Positions 1 through 12,100 are shown, counted from the stretch's first letter. The stretch is 64,000 nucleotides of DNA from Panagrolaimus kolymaensis (GCA_028622995.1 JAJQJQ010000035.1:868001-932000), one strand, 5' to 3'. Program-made: numbers and translations. Notes: generated from the letters alone by a model not told the origin.

Positions 1-148
1 CAATGATGATCACTGTGATGTTTATTTGGTGATTTCTTTTATGTTTTACTCCTCGGCAAACCACTGACGAGCCCGGGCCGAGGAGGATTTATGTTTTTAC
101 TTATTTTGTTTTTGCTCTAATGCATGCATTATTGCTTTTAATATTAAC
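1..148. other. Window edge, non-coding, with a GC-rich hairpin
   Basis: No gene is visible. CTCCTCGGC at 49-57 pairs with GCCGAGGAG at 77-85, a 9 bp perfect stem with a 19 nt loop, unusual in such AT-rich sequence. The duplicated unit that follows starts at about 149, so this hairpin is just outside it and is absent upstream of the second copy. It could be the edge of a transposon or a structured RNA element; nothing shows which. Confidence 0.4.
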
Positions 149-1628
149 TTGCAATCTGGTTAACGGGCGAAATTGCTCGTTATTTAGCACACTTTGAGAG
201 ATGTTTGTGTTTTACCTTTATGTTTCAGGTGTTTTAGGTTTCAAAAGAAGAAATGAAGGTAATCAATGTGTTTTGTATTGTTGTTGTTTTGTTTTGTTAT
301 GTTTATATGTTTTTCTTGTAATAAAAAAGTTGTTTTATAAACACTGCTTGTTTTTCTTTGATAATGAATAAACTTGAATGAATTGTCAAGCTATTTTGAT
401 CGACTCATTAACCATACCTTTTGATTCTAAACCTTATGCCGACGGTTGTTCTTTTACCGTAATGATGACGCCCATCCATTTATTTTAAAAGTTTTAACTA
501 ATGCATCAAAATTTATAAATAAACATTTTTAGAGCTACAAGATCACAAGTTAATATGGCTGGTAAAGAAGGAAAAAAGCTTTTAGTAGTACCTAAGAACT
601 TCAAATGGGATATCTCCGTCCTAAACATCGCAATGTTACAATCTCCAATATCTGGACGAGTTGATTCATGGGCTAAAAGGGTTCGGTTGGAAGCTGGTAC
701 TTTGGTGAACATCATCGTGGATCACAGGTGGGATCGTGAACAGCTAGTGGATGCATTAAACATCTTAAGAAATATGCAATTGAGGGTCATCGTATTTATC
801 CCGAATATTCGTGGGGATCATGGAGAACTTGGTGAATATTTGAGGAGAGATGGTCATGAAGTTCATGTTGTTCAAAGCGTTGATGAAATCAACAGTATCA
901 TTGGTGGTGGTGCATCTCTAGCACAAGTTGGTCAAGAAGAAGTTGAAAAGATGGAAGCTGAAGCTGAAAGAAAGAAGCAAGAAGAAGCTGAAAAGATGGA
1001 AGTTGAAAAGAAAGAAGAAGCTGAAAAGATGGAAGCTAAAAAGAAAGAAGAAGATACTAAGAAGGAAGAAGATAAGAAGAAGGAAGAAGCTACTCAGAAA
1101 GCTGCAAAGATGGAAGAAGATTGGAAGAAGATGGAAGAGGAAAGAAGGAAGCGAGAGGCAAGAAAGAGGAAAGCAAAAATAAGAATTCAGAAAGCTGTAG
1201 ATGAAGAAATTGTTGAAGTTGAGCGTGAGATTCAAGAGGATCGAAATAAGAGAGCAAGAAAAAGAGCGAAGCAAGAAGAAGATGCCATGAAAGGTTGTTC
1301 GACTGGTGGCGATACCACTGATGATTATAGTGATAATAGTGATTCCCCTTGGGATGATTTTTAATTTGTAATATTTAAAGTTATGTTGAGTTATTTTGTT
1401 TATGTTGTTTTCGTTGTTTTATTAATAAATTAAAAATTTAAATTCCATTATCTTTAACAAAAAAAAGTTTTTAATAACAAAATGCATTAAATTATCAGAT
1501 TAAAGAGAAAAATGAATTAAACTTAGCTTTAAAGAAACCACTATCACCTTGAGAAGAAACTTCTTCATGCATCCATACATAATCTTAGAAACAGATAAAT
1601 TACTTTTTTTCCTATATTCCATTACATC
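149..1628 (+). repeat. Segmental duplication unit, copy 1 (partner 44162-45735)
   Basis: The sequence from 149 to 1628 reappears at 44162-45735 in the same orientation. The first roughly 230 bp are identical by eye. Differences accumulate towards the start codon of the enclosed gene, are dense in its coding region and become sparse again in the 3' flank. Copy 2 carries an extra 220 bp transposon plus its target duplication. Both copies lie close to midasin fragments, which suggests they moved with, or were broken by, the same rearrangements. Confidence 0.9.
555..1364 (+). CDS. Unknown protein: conserved N-terminal domain plus K/E-rich coiled coil
   Basis: Single-exon gene of 269 residues; I do not recognise the family. 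Residues 1-115 look like a compact alpha/beta domain, with hydrophobic strands such as VNIIV and RVIVFIP and a glycine run IIGGGAS near residue 115. Residues 120-245 are a lysine/glutamate heptad-like coiled coil built from repeats such as EEAEKME. The tail is acidic and serine-rich (TTDDYSDNSDSPWDDF). There is no signal peptide or membrane segment, so it is probably intracellular. ATG at 555 is chosen because the paralogue at 44580 starts identically with MAGKEGKKL. The coding region differs more between copies than the flanks do, mostly by amino-acid-changing substitutions. Whether it is expressed cannot be judged from sequence. Confidence 0.75.
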   Translation: MAGKEGKKLLVVPKNFKWDISVLNIAMLQSPISGRVDSWAKRVRLEAGTLVNIIVDHRWDREQLVDALNILRNMQLRVIVFIPNIRGDHGELGEYLRRDGHEVHVVQSVDEINSIIGGGASLAQVGQEEVEKMEAEAERKKQEEAEKMEVEKKEEAEKMEAKKKEEDTKKEEDKKKEEATQKAAKMEEDWKKMEEERRKREARKRKAKIRIQKAVDEEIVEVEREIQEDRNKRARKRAKQEEDAMKGCSTGGDTTDDYSDNSDSPWDDF

Positions 1629-2847
1629 ATCTATGAGCTTTGCGTTTGTAAAAAAAATTATTCAAATTTGAAAAATTCAAAGACTGGCTTTCATCCCAAA
1701 AAAATATCTCACGACGAAAGAATCTAACGAGGTCCTTCCTCCATTTTTTCTTCTTCAACAAAAGTTTTCATTTCCTCGTTTTTTTTGTTTCTCGTGTTTA
1801 ATTAAACCCAATATTTTTAAAATAAAAACATTCTCCGCCACCACAAAGTGACATTAAACATGTTAAAACGTTAACATTATCTTATAAGGGAGGAAGCTTC
1901 CTTTAAGTTGAGCAAAAAGATTATCCAAAATGATCAAAAATTATAAATAAAATATGTAAAATTTTGTTACAAAAATGGAAGGAGGAAGAAAGCAAAAATA
2001 ACTTTGACAAAAGCATCGTCATCAACATTACTTAAATTTATAATCTTAAACCCTTTTGCATAATTCTTGGGTTCCTTTCTTCTCTCTTTTTTTAGGTATT
2101 TAAAATAAACAAAATCATTCTTCCTGGCCTTTTGATGTTTTGTTTTTCTATTTGTCTTTTTTTAACAACCATAAAGATTTTCTTTACCCAACAAAGTGTC
2201 TCAATTTAGTGAATATTGTAAAAATAATAGTTGGCCCATAAAGCTTCTATAAAGCTTCCAAACAAATATAAGAATATAAAAGCCTAACATCTTTTCAATG
2301 ATAAAATGGAACAAATTAAAAATTTCATAGTTCCACGGCTCATACATAATTCTTTTTTCATTGATCAATAAATAAAATATTTTCTTTATTTTCTGTGTTA
2401 GTCTAAGATTAGATTATTACAAAGATCGTGTGATTTTTGAATAAATAAATCAACTCAAAAATGAATAAAGAAAGGACCACAACTGACAAAAGCATCATGT
2501 AAATTGATAATCTTTGAAATCCTTTGATTAATGAACTCCAAGCTTTTTAAAATTGCATTATTTTAGCTTTGGTATTCAATAATCTAGTTACTCTATAAAA
2601 AAATTAATAAACCCAAACTGATGTATGTAAAGATTGGTGAAATCCAAGTTGAAAAAAAGTCCATTTTAAAATTCAAAAACTTGCTTTCATCTCCATAAAA
2701 AGATTTCACAACGAAAGAATCTAACGAAGTTGCTTCCTCCATTTTTTTTTTCTTCAACAAAGTTTTCATTTCATCGTTTTTTGTCTCGTGTTTTTTTGTT
2801 CATCCTATTTTACACAACTTTTGATTATAAATCTTCACTTTTTTAGG
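1365..2847. other. Intergenic stretch with a diverged direct repeat
   Basis: No coding region is supported. About 130 bp at 1670-1800 recur in direct orientation at 2665-2795. Both copies hold an AAAGAATCTAACGA core, then a TTCCTCCATTTTTT tract and a TCGTTTTTTGT-like segment. The second copy ends just before the first visible Brr2 exon, so this may be a duplicated promoter or intron segment. Confidence 0.6.
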
Positions 2848-4480
2848 ATTGACGATGTTGAAGAAACAGTTGGCGTTCGATTCGATGAAGAAGATGACGA
2901 TGATCGTGGTGACCTTGAAACAGAAATTCGTGAAGAAGAGGATGATGAAGATAATATGGGTGTTGAAGCTGATATGGAAGAAACGCTCAAAAGAACAACC
3001 GGAGATGACGATATGCAAGATACCAAAGCTCGAAAGCAGAAGCTACATCCAAGAGAAATCAATGCTCAATGGATAGCTCGTCAAGTTAGCAGTGTGATGA
3101 AAATCGATGAAGTGGAAGTTCAAAAGAAGGAGCAAAAGATTTTGGATATCTTAGAAAATGAAGCTGATCCTCGTCTTTGTGAAAACAAACTCTTCGATAT
3201 TCTCGATGCTTATGAAAAGGATCGTTCCGAACTTGTCAAAGTTCTTGTTCAAAATCGTCTCATGGTTCTTTATTGTACAAAGCTTGCTAAAATTGAAGCA
3301 AACGAAAAGAAAGCGCTCGAACAAAAAATGGCAGCTGATCCTGATTTGTCTCCAATTCTGAGAAAACTTAAGAACGTTGAAGTTGATGATGCCATTCAAG
3401 ATTCCATCGACAAGAAAGAACGTGCTGCAGCTGCTAAAAGAAGTTCTGAAGCTGGACAACAAGCCATGGCGATGGGTTCTTACAATGAACCAAAAATTGT
3501 CAAGTTCGATGAATTAGCGTTTGCTCAAGGTTCTCATTTCAACAGCAACAAAAAATGCGTGCTACCTCAAGGCTCAACCAAGACTCAAAAGAAAAGCTAC
3601 GAAAGTGTCATCGTTCCTCCACAAAAACCAAAACCATACGATAAAAATGAGGTTTGTTTTCATTCATTCATTTTATTATAATTTACATTTATGTTTCATT
3701 TTCAGGAACTCCTTCCCATTAGCAAACTACCTAAATGGGCTCAAAATGGTTTCATAGGCTTTCAAACTCTCAATCGAATTCAATCAAAAATTAGCGACAA
3801 AGCATTGAAATCTGATGGAAGTTTGCTTATTTGTGCTCCCACTGGTGCTGGTAAAACCAATGTTGCTGTAATGTGTATTATACATGAAGTTTCCAAACAC
3901 ATGAATTCTGATGGAAGTGGTCGTAAAGATGAACTTAAATGCATTTAGATTGCACCTATGCGATCTCTTATTCAAGAAATGGTCGGAAGTTTCAGTAAAC
4001 GATTTGAACCCTATGGATTACAGGTTTGTTATTTTACACAATACTTTAATCTTATTTTAATCATTTGGTTTTTAGGTCGGTGAAATGACTGGTGATCAAC
4101 AGATGACAAAATAACAATTTATGCTGACACAAATTATCGTTTGTACACCAGAGAAATATGATATTATTACTCGAAAAGGTGGTGAACGAGCTTATAATCA
4201 ATTTGTGCGCTGTATCATTATCGACGAAATTCATCTTCTTCATGATGATCGTGATCCAGTTCTTGAATCGGTTGTTGCTCGAACTATTCGTTACTGCCAA
4301 CAAACAAATGAAGATTGTCGACTTTTTGGTCTCTTTGCTACTCTTCCAAATTAAAAAGATGTTGCAACATTTCTTCGTGTGGATTCTGAATATTTATTCT
4401 TCTTTGATAATTCTTATCCTCCTGTTCCACTTCAACAAGAATATATTGGTATTACAGAAAAGATGGCTCTGAAACTATAT
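2848..4480 (+). pseudogene. Brr2 (SNRNP200) helicase fragment, decayed
   Basis: Conceptual translation matches the N-terminal region and first helicase cassette of the spliceosomal DExH helicase Brr2, which unwinds U4/U6. It begins after a TTTTTAG acceptor at 2847 with an acidic stretch (IDDVEETVGVRF). It continues across an intron near 3652-3705 into [13 protein letters not shown], Walker [10 protein letters not shown], the motif II segment [12 protein letters not shown], and [18 protein letters not shown] sequence. Three in-frame stops fall inside conserved blocks: TAG at 3946 where the family has tyrosine, TAA at 4112 where a glutamate is usual, and TAA at 4352 after LPN. Motif III reads FATLPN instead of SATLPN. 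The start of the gene and everything after [13 protein letters not shown] are missing; the sequence then switches to midasin at about 4490. Confidence 0.88.
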
Positions 4481-4489
4481 CAAGCAATG

Positions 4490-7400
4490 CTGGATATTTT
4501 CGTTGAACTTTCTCGTTTGATGTTAGCTGATAGTTTTATCGATCGTGATTTGAATGCAAAGTATGTGTTTACTTTACTTATCTTTATACGTATTTATCTT
4601 TTTAGTGATTTGATTCGAGCTTGTCGGCGTCTCTCATTTTTACATAAACTTACTGATAATCAACAAATCTTTATTGAACTTTCTGATTTTTATGTTCTTT
4701 CTGTTTCAAATCTTTCAAAAAGATCTCGTCTTGCTGCTGCTTTAGGCAAAATTTATCAATTGCTGAACATCAAGCTGAAGCCCTACTATGCAAACGTGAT
4801 CCAGAAATTACTTTTTGTCATGAATTTGTTAAATTTGGAAGGATTAAGATTCCTGTAACTAAAGGATTTATGATTGATAATTTATCATCCAAACATTTTG
4901 GCATTACTCCTGACGCAAAAAGATTGATGGAAAGAATTGCAGTTTGTATTCAACAAGATGGAAAAGAAGCTATTTTACTTACTGGTGAAACGGGTGTGGG
5001 AAAAACAAGCGTCGTACAAAAGATGGCTCTCTATACCAATACTAATTGGATGCTGTAAATTGAAGTCAAGATTCAGATTTCACTGATTTAATCGGAGGGT
5101 AACTTTTTTATTAAGGTTTTGATGTTTTTTAAAATTATTTTTTTAGCCTTAAACCTATCGGAAGAATAGAATTTCTTTCACCATGAGTTGAAACTCTTGA
5201 ACAACTTCTTAAAACTTCTTTTGATCAAGCAAAAAACGCCAAATTTTGTTCTCATTTTACTGTATGTTTTTTTCTTGATTCCATATTTTTAAAACAAAAA
5301 TTTTAGACACTTCTAACGCAAGAAAGATTTTCTGAATATTTGATGCTTACTGAAGGAACAGCTAAGAAAGCTATCGAAAATAAATGTGGGGATTCTCTTG
5401 CTTGGGCTGATGTATTAGTTCATTGCCAAAAGCTTTCGAAATCTCTAAATTCAAGGAAATCTGCTCTTCTTTTGCTTACGTCGAAGTAATTGTGTCAAAA
5501 GCTGCAAAAAATGGTCACTGGCTTCTTGTTGATGAAACCAATCTAGCTTCAAGTGAATGTCTTGATGCTATTATTCATGTCTTTGATGGAAATCTTAAAT
5601 GTCATCCAAACTTTCATTTATTTACATATATGAATCCAGCAACTGATACTGGAAAGAAGAAACTTCCATTGGTGTTCGAACACGCTTCACGGAATTATTT
5701 GTTTATGAACCAACTGATCGCAATCAACTGACCACCATCGTTTGCCATTATCTTTCATCAATTGAAAACCTGCATCATACACGTTTGCTTAACTTTTATC
5801 ATGAAACTATGAATTTCTTCCCTAGAAAATACAGGTATTTGATAGTTATCTTTTAAAGCTTAAAATAAATTTTTGGTTTTTTTAGTCTATGGAATCTTTG
5901 TCGAGCTTTATCTTTCGCCGGTAATAATCTTTATGGAAATCCTTATCGTTCACTTTATGAAGACGTATCTCTGGCTTTTGGAAGCGATCTTGATATTGAT
6001 GGAATGGTTAAATTTAGCAAAATTTTCTCCAAACATTTTGAAGGAGTACCATATGGAATTGCACGTGCAACATTTGATGGCAAGAAAATGTATGTTTTTT
6101 TTTTCTTCTTCTTAATTTTCATCAAACTTTTTTTTAGCTTTTTTGAAGACTTTTATATTGAACGTGATGATAACTCTCCTAAAATTGATCCTCTTTATGT
6201 TTACACCGAATCATTTAGACAAAATTTGGGAAGATTTCCAATTTTACTTGAAGGTGAAACTTCGGCTGGTACGTTTGAAATTATTTAACATAATTCAATG
6301 AAATAAAAATCATCTTATTTTTTAGGTAAAACATCGATGATTATGAATCTTGCTTCGGTAAATGGAAATGTTGTACATCGTATCAACAATCATGAACATA
6401 CTTATGTTCAAAAATACATTCGCTGCTATGCATCTGATGAAAACGGAAAATTTACTTTCGTGAAAGGTGTTCTCTTGCATACTATTCACAAGGTCATTGG
6501 GTTATTCTTGATGAATTCAATCTTGCTCCGGTAGAAGTTCTTGAAGATCTTAATAGAGTAAGTTTATTGTTATTATTATTTATTGTACTTTATTATTTTT
6601 GTTTTTTAGCTATTGGACGATAATCGTGAACTGTTTGTTGCTGAACTTAAACATTGCTGTTCAAACGCTGGATTATTTAATGCTTATGATAGTCTTATGA
6701 CGTTAACGTAAGCCTTTTCCATTCTTTAACTTTTCTTTACTTTTTTCTTTAGTGATCCTTTCCGTTGGGCTAATCGTCTTGCAAAGAGTGTGCTTGGTGA
6801 ATGGATAACAACTTACTGAAGGGACTGATCACATTGTTTCAACGTTTGTTATGCGTCGTATGCTCGTCCTTTCCTGCGAAACTTGGCGTTGCGATGAGCC
6901 GATTTCAATGGTTGGTGAAACTGGATGTGGTAAAACGACGGCTGCTCAATTTCTCTCTGATGGCAAACTTTTTAGTATTAATTATCACGAACGTACTGAA
7001 ACGTCTGACCTTCTTGTTTCTATTCGACCTAATGCTAATGGTAGCTTCTTTTGGCAAGATGGTGTTGTACAAGCAATGAAAACTAGATCTAAGCTACTTA
7101 TTGATGATATTTCGCTTGCTTCTGATTCTCTCCTTGAAAGATTAAATCCTTTATATGAATCATCTAGAACCATCTTATTAACCGACTCTGGAGCCGATGC
7201 TCAAAACGTTACTGCTCATTCAGGTTTTCAAGTTATTGCAACAATGAATCCTGGTACTGATTATGGCAAAAAAGAACTCACGAAGGCACTCAGAAATCGT
7301 TTTACCGAAATTTGGTTCAGCTGTGATCATGCTGTTGTGATAACGTACATCCACTTTTGCTTTTCAGTCAAATTTTTTTACAAGATCTTGAAATTCAATC

Positions 7401-8004
7401 ATACAAATCAAACAATCATTTCATTTGGCAGCAACTATATGAATTGTTTAAAAGCAAAAGAAAAATCGCTGTTGAAATGGACAAATTCATTAATACTATT
7501 GGAACGTCGTCTGTTACTCAAACCACTGATTTCATAAACTCTTTGAATGTTGTTTGTGCTGTTCGACCTTTACAAGATGAAATGGATTATCTTTCGTTGA
7601 AAGCAATGGTCGCGGAAGTTCAAGCATACTATGTGAAAGCCAGACATCGTCTTCCACCTCAAAAAATTTCTTTAGATTTTCTTGTCAATGGCTTACAGAA
7701 TTTATTGAAATCTTATGTTTTTATTAAACATTAAAGATTTGATGAAACCTTCATCGGTCATTTTCCTGAAGCTCCGTTGCAACATTTGGAAGTTATGTAT
7801 CGATTTAACCATGAACAGAATTCAACAAAAGAAATGGTTTCATTTTTGACGATTTTGAACTCAAATGTAACAACTTATAACATCATTCCACAATTAAAGG
7901 TAAACGCATTTCATCTTGTTTAATTTATCAATTTGTTAAAAATTTTAGACTGTTCATATCGCGTCTGTTGAAGTTTTGTTCGATGCTCTCATTGATTTTT
8001 GGAA
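4490..8004 (+). pseudogene. Midasin (MDN1/Rea1) fragment, AAA modules, decayed
   Basis: Midasin is the giant dynein-like AAA+ ATPase that strips assembly factors from pre-60S ribosomes. The fragment starts in the AAA1 tail ([14 protein letters not shown]). It has Walker A GETGVGKTSVVQ near 4982, DETNLAS near 5533, GETSAG interrupted by an intron near 6270 with KTSM following, a spliced DDNRELFVAELKH block, Walker A GETGCGKTTAAQF near 6917 and DDISLASDSLLERLNPL near 7102. Frame changes and stops occur throughout: TGA near 5182, a shift near 5440, TAA near 7732. It cannot make midasin. Introns are retained, so it is a DNA-level copy and not a retrocopy. The block 5110-7337 is repeated in inverted orientation at 12737-14964. 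Confidence 0.88.
5110..7337 (+). repeat. Large inverted repeat, left arm (right arm 12737-14964)
   Basis: Positions in the two arms sum to 20074 at many independent points (for example 6337 with 13737, and 5423 with 14651), so the arms are co-linear over about 2.2 kb with almost no net insertion or deletion. Introns match as well as exons. The arms are nearly identical by eye. The outer ends lie at about 5110 and 14964, the inner ends at about 7337 and 12737, giving a spacer of about 5.4 kb. Confidence 0.92.
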
Positions 8005-8485
8005 AGGTTTCCTATTTTCAACTACATCTTTTGCTGCGATACCATTATGTTCACTTGCTTCTACCTCCGGCAAAATTTCTGAATATCAATCGTTCATTTG
8101 TATTGCTCGTAATATCATACATTACTATGGTGACATTCTAAGGTTTGTTATTCTTTTTTATTATTATTGCTTTTTACCATCTAATATTTTGGAATTTTAG
8201 AAAACAAGCAACGTATCAAACTCAAAATCTTTTCGGAAATATCAATGATGGTCAATCATTTTTCAACGAAGCCAATCATGGTAGTGCTAATGTCATCGAT
8301 TATCTTCAAAATCAATTTGCTAGTGCTACAGCCGCTTCTTTTCGTCATGGTGCTTGCTAAGGACTTGGTGTGCGGCGCTGGGAACACATAATCAAGATGT
8401 TTATGCTAAACATCGTGAAACTCTTTATCAAGATGATGCCGTTGTTGGTGAAGCTGCTGATACTGCTCTTACTAAAAACATTCTC
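8005..8485 (+). pseudogene. Chimeric fragment ending in Rpn2/PSMD1 sequence
   Basis: The first part (GKISEYQSFICIARNII, then an intron at about 8143-8200 and QATYQTQNLFGNIND) is not assigned with confidence. From ANHGSANVIDYLQNQF near 8270 the translation matches proteasome/cyclosome repeats of the 26S regulatory subunit Rpn2 (PSMD1), including FRHGAC, GTHNQDVYAKH and LYQDDAVVGEAA. A frame break near 8358 separates the two halves. The same chimeric block occurs inverted at about 17920-18380, where the Rpn2 part is longer. It is a non-functional fragment. Confidence 0.8.
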
Positions 8486-8507
8486 TCTAGTCACTGGAAA
8501 CCTTGCC

Positions 8508-8892
8508 GCGGTTAGAGGGCTTATTATCAATTTTTTGATAAACCAATATCCAGTGTTGTTGGCTACCGGCTTATGATTCTCGAAAATGAGTTCTTTGCCA
8601 TTGTCGACAAATTCATTAATGATGACTTTTGGCTTATGATTCTCGAAAATGAGTACTCTTTGCCATTGTCAACAAATGCATTAATGCTTGCTTCCGGCGG
8701 CGGTTGATTCTCGAAAATGAGTTCCCACGCTGGTTGCTGTTTGATGATTTTCCTGAATGAGAGTCATCAGGGGTTTGTTTTGCGCAAGCATTGGTTCCCC
8801 GTTAAAAAAAACTAAACCCTCTAGAAGTTGGAAACCGTGACGTGGTTAGAGGGCTCATATCAAATTTCTTATTTGATAAACAAATATCCAGC
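8508..8892. repeat. Cluster of short direct repeats and hairpins
   Basis: A segment of about 55 bp (GGAAACC..G..GTGGTTAGAGGGCT, a TTTGATAAAC core, ending ATATCCAG) occurs at 8508-8562 and again at about 8829-8890. Between them a unit of about 60 bp containing GATTCTCGAAAATGAGT is repeated at 8575 and 8639, with a third shorter copy near 8706. CCTCTA near 8818 can pair with TAGAGG near 8850. No coding potential is supported. Confidence 0.6.
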
Positions 8893-9153
8893 ACAACAAT
8901 ACAAAATTTATAATAAAAAGAAAGGATATTTAATATATTTGTAATGAAGCAAGTAAGATATTTTTTATAGCTTTCTTCTACAAACAATTTTACTAACATT
9001 TATTAAAATCGACAAAAAATAATACAAATAAAGAACAACCAAGTGTTTCGCCGTTAAAAACAAGAAACGACTCAGCCGGACACTTGGATGAAATGCTGTA
9101 ACGCTCTTCAGCGGCTGAGTTTCATGTTACAGTAGTACTTTATTATGATACTG
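8893..9153. other. Non-coding stretch with strong hairpins
   Basis: CCAAGTGT near 9039 and ACACTTGG near 9082 form an 8 bp inverted pair. Overlapping it, GAAAC..CTCAGCCG near 9062 pairs with CGGCTGAGTTTC near 9112, 12 bp with a 3 nt bulge. The sequence is GC-richer than its surroundings. It could encode a small structured RNA or be a transposon remnant. I see no tRNA-like or snRNA-like fold. Confidence 0.35.
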
Positions 9154-12100
9154 CTATAGGCGTTTCCACCTATTTCGCATGCCATAAACAAAAGCTTTTT
9201 TCACATCATTATTTGATACATCTGCACTGTCAAACCTGAAAATAGAACGTGAAATTAAATGAACAAAAGGAAATACGTAGACCTTCAATTGTAACATTTA
9301 TTTCTTGAATATTTCATCCAAATGATAATATTTTGAAGCATAAGACAATAATCCAAAAATATCAGTTTTGAAAAGTGAAGGAATGAGTGTCTTGAGCATC
9401 CGTAGTTGAAGTGAATTCACGAAAATTTGTACAGTTTTGCAAATAGCAATTTGTCCAACTTCAAGCTGTCGAAAAGCTTTTTCAATCAAGCAAACACTTT
9501 GACATGTGATCTAGAAATAAAATTTGTTAATTAAGTAAAGGATAATAAGACTTACTTCTCCCATACGGTTTTCACCCATGCTATGTGAATCATCAATAGC
9601 AACCATAATTTTGAAATTTCGATGTTGTTGTTTTAGTTCTTCTTAGTCAAATCCGATTTTGTCGATAGTCACTAACAATGTAAGAGACAAGACCACGCAT
9701 ATTTATTCGTTTGCCAGTACGGTAATCACATCTGAAATCAAAACATTATAGTTAATTAAAGGAATTAATAAAACATACTGTAAACGATTTGCAATGCGTG
9801 GTTGAACAATTTAACGCAAATTTTCAGTTAATTCATACGCCATTAACGCAACTGATTCACTTAAAGAAGCATATTTTTGAGCAAATTTGTTTGAGCAGAA
9901 GATTCATCAATTTCAGGTTGAATGTTTTCCAAACTCTTTACAGCATGTTTAGAAAGATCAAAGAATTCTGTAGAAATATGAATCATAGTATGGTTTTGTA
10001 TTTCAATGGTTAATGTGAAATCGTCATAAGTCTTGTCTAGGGCCAAAATCTCTTCGTCATCTTTTTCACCGCTATCATGAATATCATCATAATTAGTTTT
10101 CATACGTTCATATTGACTTCTGGTTGATCTAGCTTCTTCGAGAGTTGATTTTTGAAACGAGTTGATCACGAGCATCGCGGTTTTCATCATTGATGTGCGC
10201 TAAATTCTTTGAATGTTGATTTAGTTCATCTTCATCCACTCTTTCGTCATGCTTATCAAAGTCCATGGTTTCATCTTCTTCAGAAGGTTGAGCATGTCGT
10301 CTTCGTGTGTGGGTCACGTTGGGTGGTTTCTTGATTCTCGGCATGCTCACTTTCAAGTTTTTCAGCTTCCTTTCTTCTAAAATTTCAAAAACTTTTTTTA
10401 TTTTATGTTTATTAAAGATTTAACTTACGCAGCAGCCAATGATCGCGCATCATTTGTGTCGTTTTCCCCTTTTGATGATTCTTCTTTAGCTTCAACAGTG
10501 TCATCTTTTTCTTTATCAGCATTTTCTTTTTCTTCATCGTTCTCACCAGCTGCAGAATTTTTCTTCGTTTGTTCGTCGCTAGCAGAATGACCTTGATTAT
10601 TCTTTTCAACTTCTTCGCTTTGTGCACCATCTTCAGCATTTTCGGCTTCATTTTCCTGACCATCCTCTTCTTGATTTTCATCAAGTTCCATGGTTTCTTC
10701 AGATTTTTCGTCGCCTTTTGGATCCGCTTCATCATCGGTAGCATCTTCATCAATTGGATTATCAGCGGATGGTTCTTCATGAGTTTCGGGTGGTTGAGCT
10801 TCATCTTCTTCGAAGTTGTCAATAGTGTCTTTTTGATTCACATTTTCTTTTTGGTCACCTTCTTGTTCTTCATCTTCTTAACTTCCTTCATCTTCATTAG
10901 CAACAGTGTCGTCATTTTCTTTGGCACCAATATCCTCGGTCTTATTATCTGCACATTCTGGACGGTCATCAAGTTTTTTATCTTCTTGCTGAGGTTTATC
11001 CCATAAGTTATGGTCCAGTTGATTCTCTTCAGGCTCTTCAACATCACCCATATTCCAATCAACATTAGGTTCTTCATCGGGCTCTTCGTTGTCGTTTTCA
11101 CCTTTTTCATTTTCTTCGTTGTCAAGGTTTTCCAAATCTGCTGCGAAATCATCGTCCATTTCCAAGGAAGTTTCAGAATCTTTTGGCTTTTCTTGCGGTT
11201 CTTGATTTTCATTGGTAGCGTTTTCTTCTTCGTCTTAAATGTAAAAGAATTACTTCAAATGTAATAAAGGCTATAAAAACAAACAAACCATTAAATCATC
11301 AACTTGTCCAGTTTCTTCAATTTGTTCAGAAACATCTTTCATTCCTTGACTTTCACCCATGCCAGCATTTTCTCCTCCAACATCCTCGATTTCTTTGCCT
11401 TGACCACCTTCGCTTTCTTCTTTCTTTGGAATTGTATTGACTAAACCTTTTTGCAAGATTTGACAAGATATATGACCGAAATGAACATAGAATGCTGCAA
11501 TCCAGTTAGCAAATTGAATGAGAATTGATTGCACAAGCTCAAGAGTTTCCAAGATTTCGGTTGTAAGCCTTGTATATCGTTATAAGTTTACAGACGAAAC
11601 AGAATAACCTCTGCAAAGCTGATCCACCAAAGCTTTAAGCTCAGTTATTTCCTAAAACATTACGGTAAAATCAATTCAAAATTATAGAATTATACCTTAA
11701 CAAAGTCAATACCAGCGCTACAACCAAGAATATTTTTTTTGAACATGTTCAATGGTTGTTGAGTTTCATCTATCTTTGATTCAACGGATTTGAAAATTTG
11801 CTGTACCTTTTGCAGAAAAATATCGCTTGTGATAAAATCAACTTCGCCAAAATGAGGTGGATCAAGTTGAATTTCGTTACAAGCAATCGTCGAAAGTTCG
11901 GTTAGATAACACTTAATTCGGTCCAAATTTGTGAAATGTTTATAAAGATCAGGGTCAGCAATAATTGAAAGTGCAATTTCAGCTTGTTGTATAACATCGG
12001 CAATGAAGCTTTCAGCATCGTCACTGAAAAGGATATTGATACTAAAAAAGAAAAAAAATGAAACCCAAAACTTACACCTCCCATAATTCTCCAACTGTAC

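Noticed and set aside
918..1274. Minus-strand ORF rich in F, L and S opposite the K/E coiled coil
   Set aside because: It is the antisense shadow of GAAGAA-type codons of the gene at 555. The same applies to the ORF opposite the second copy.
10405..11264. Plus-strand hydrophobic ORFs at 10405-11264
   Set aside because: They are antisense to the Asp/Glu-rich region of the midasin remnant (GAA/GAT codons read as TTC/ATC).
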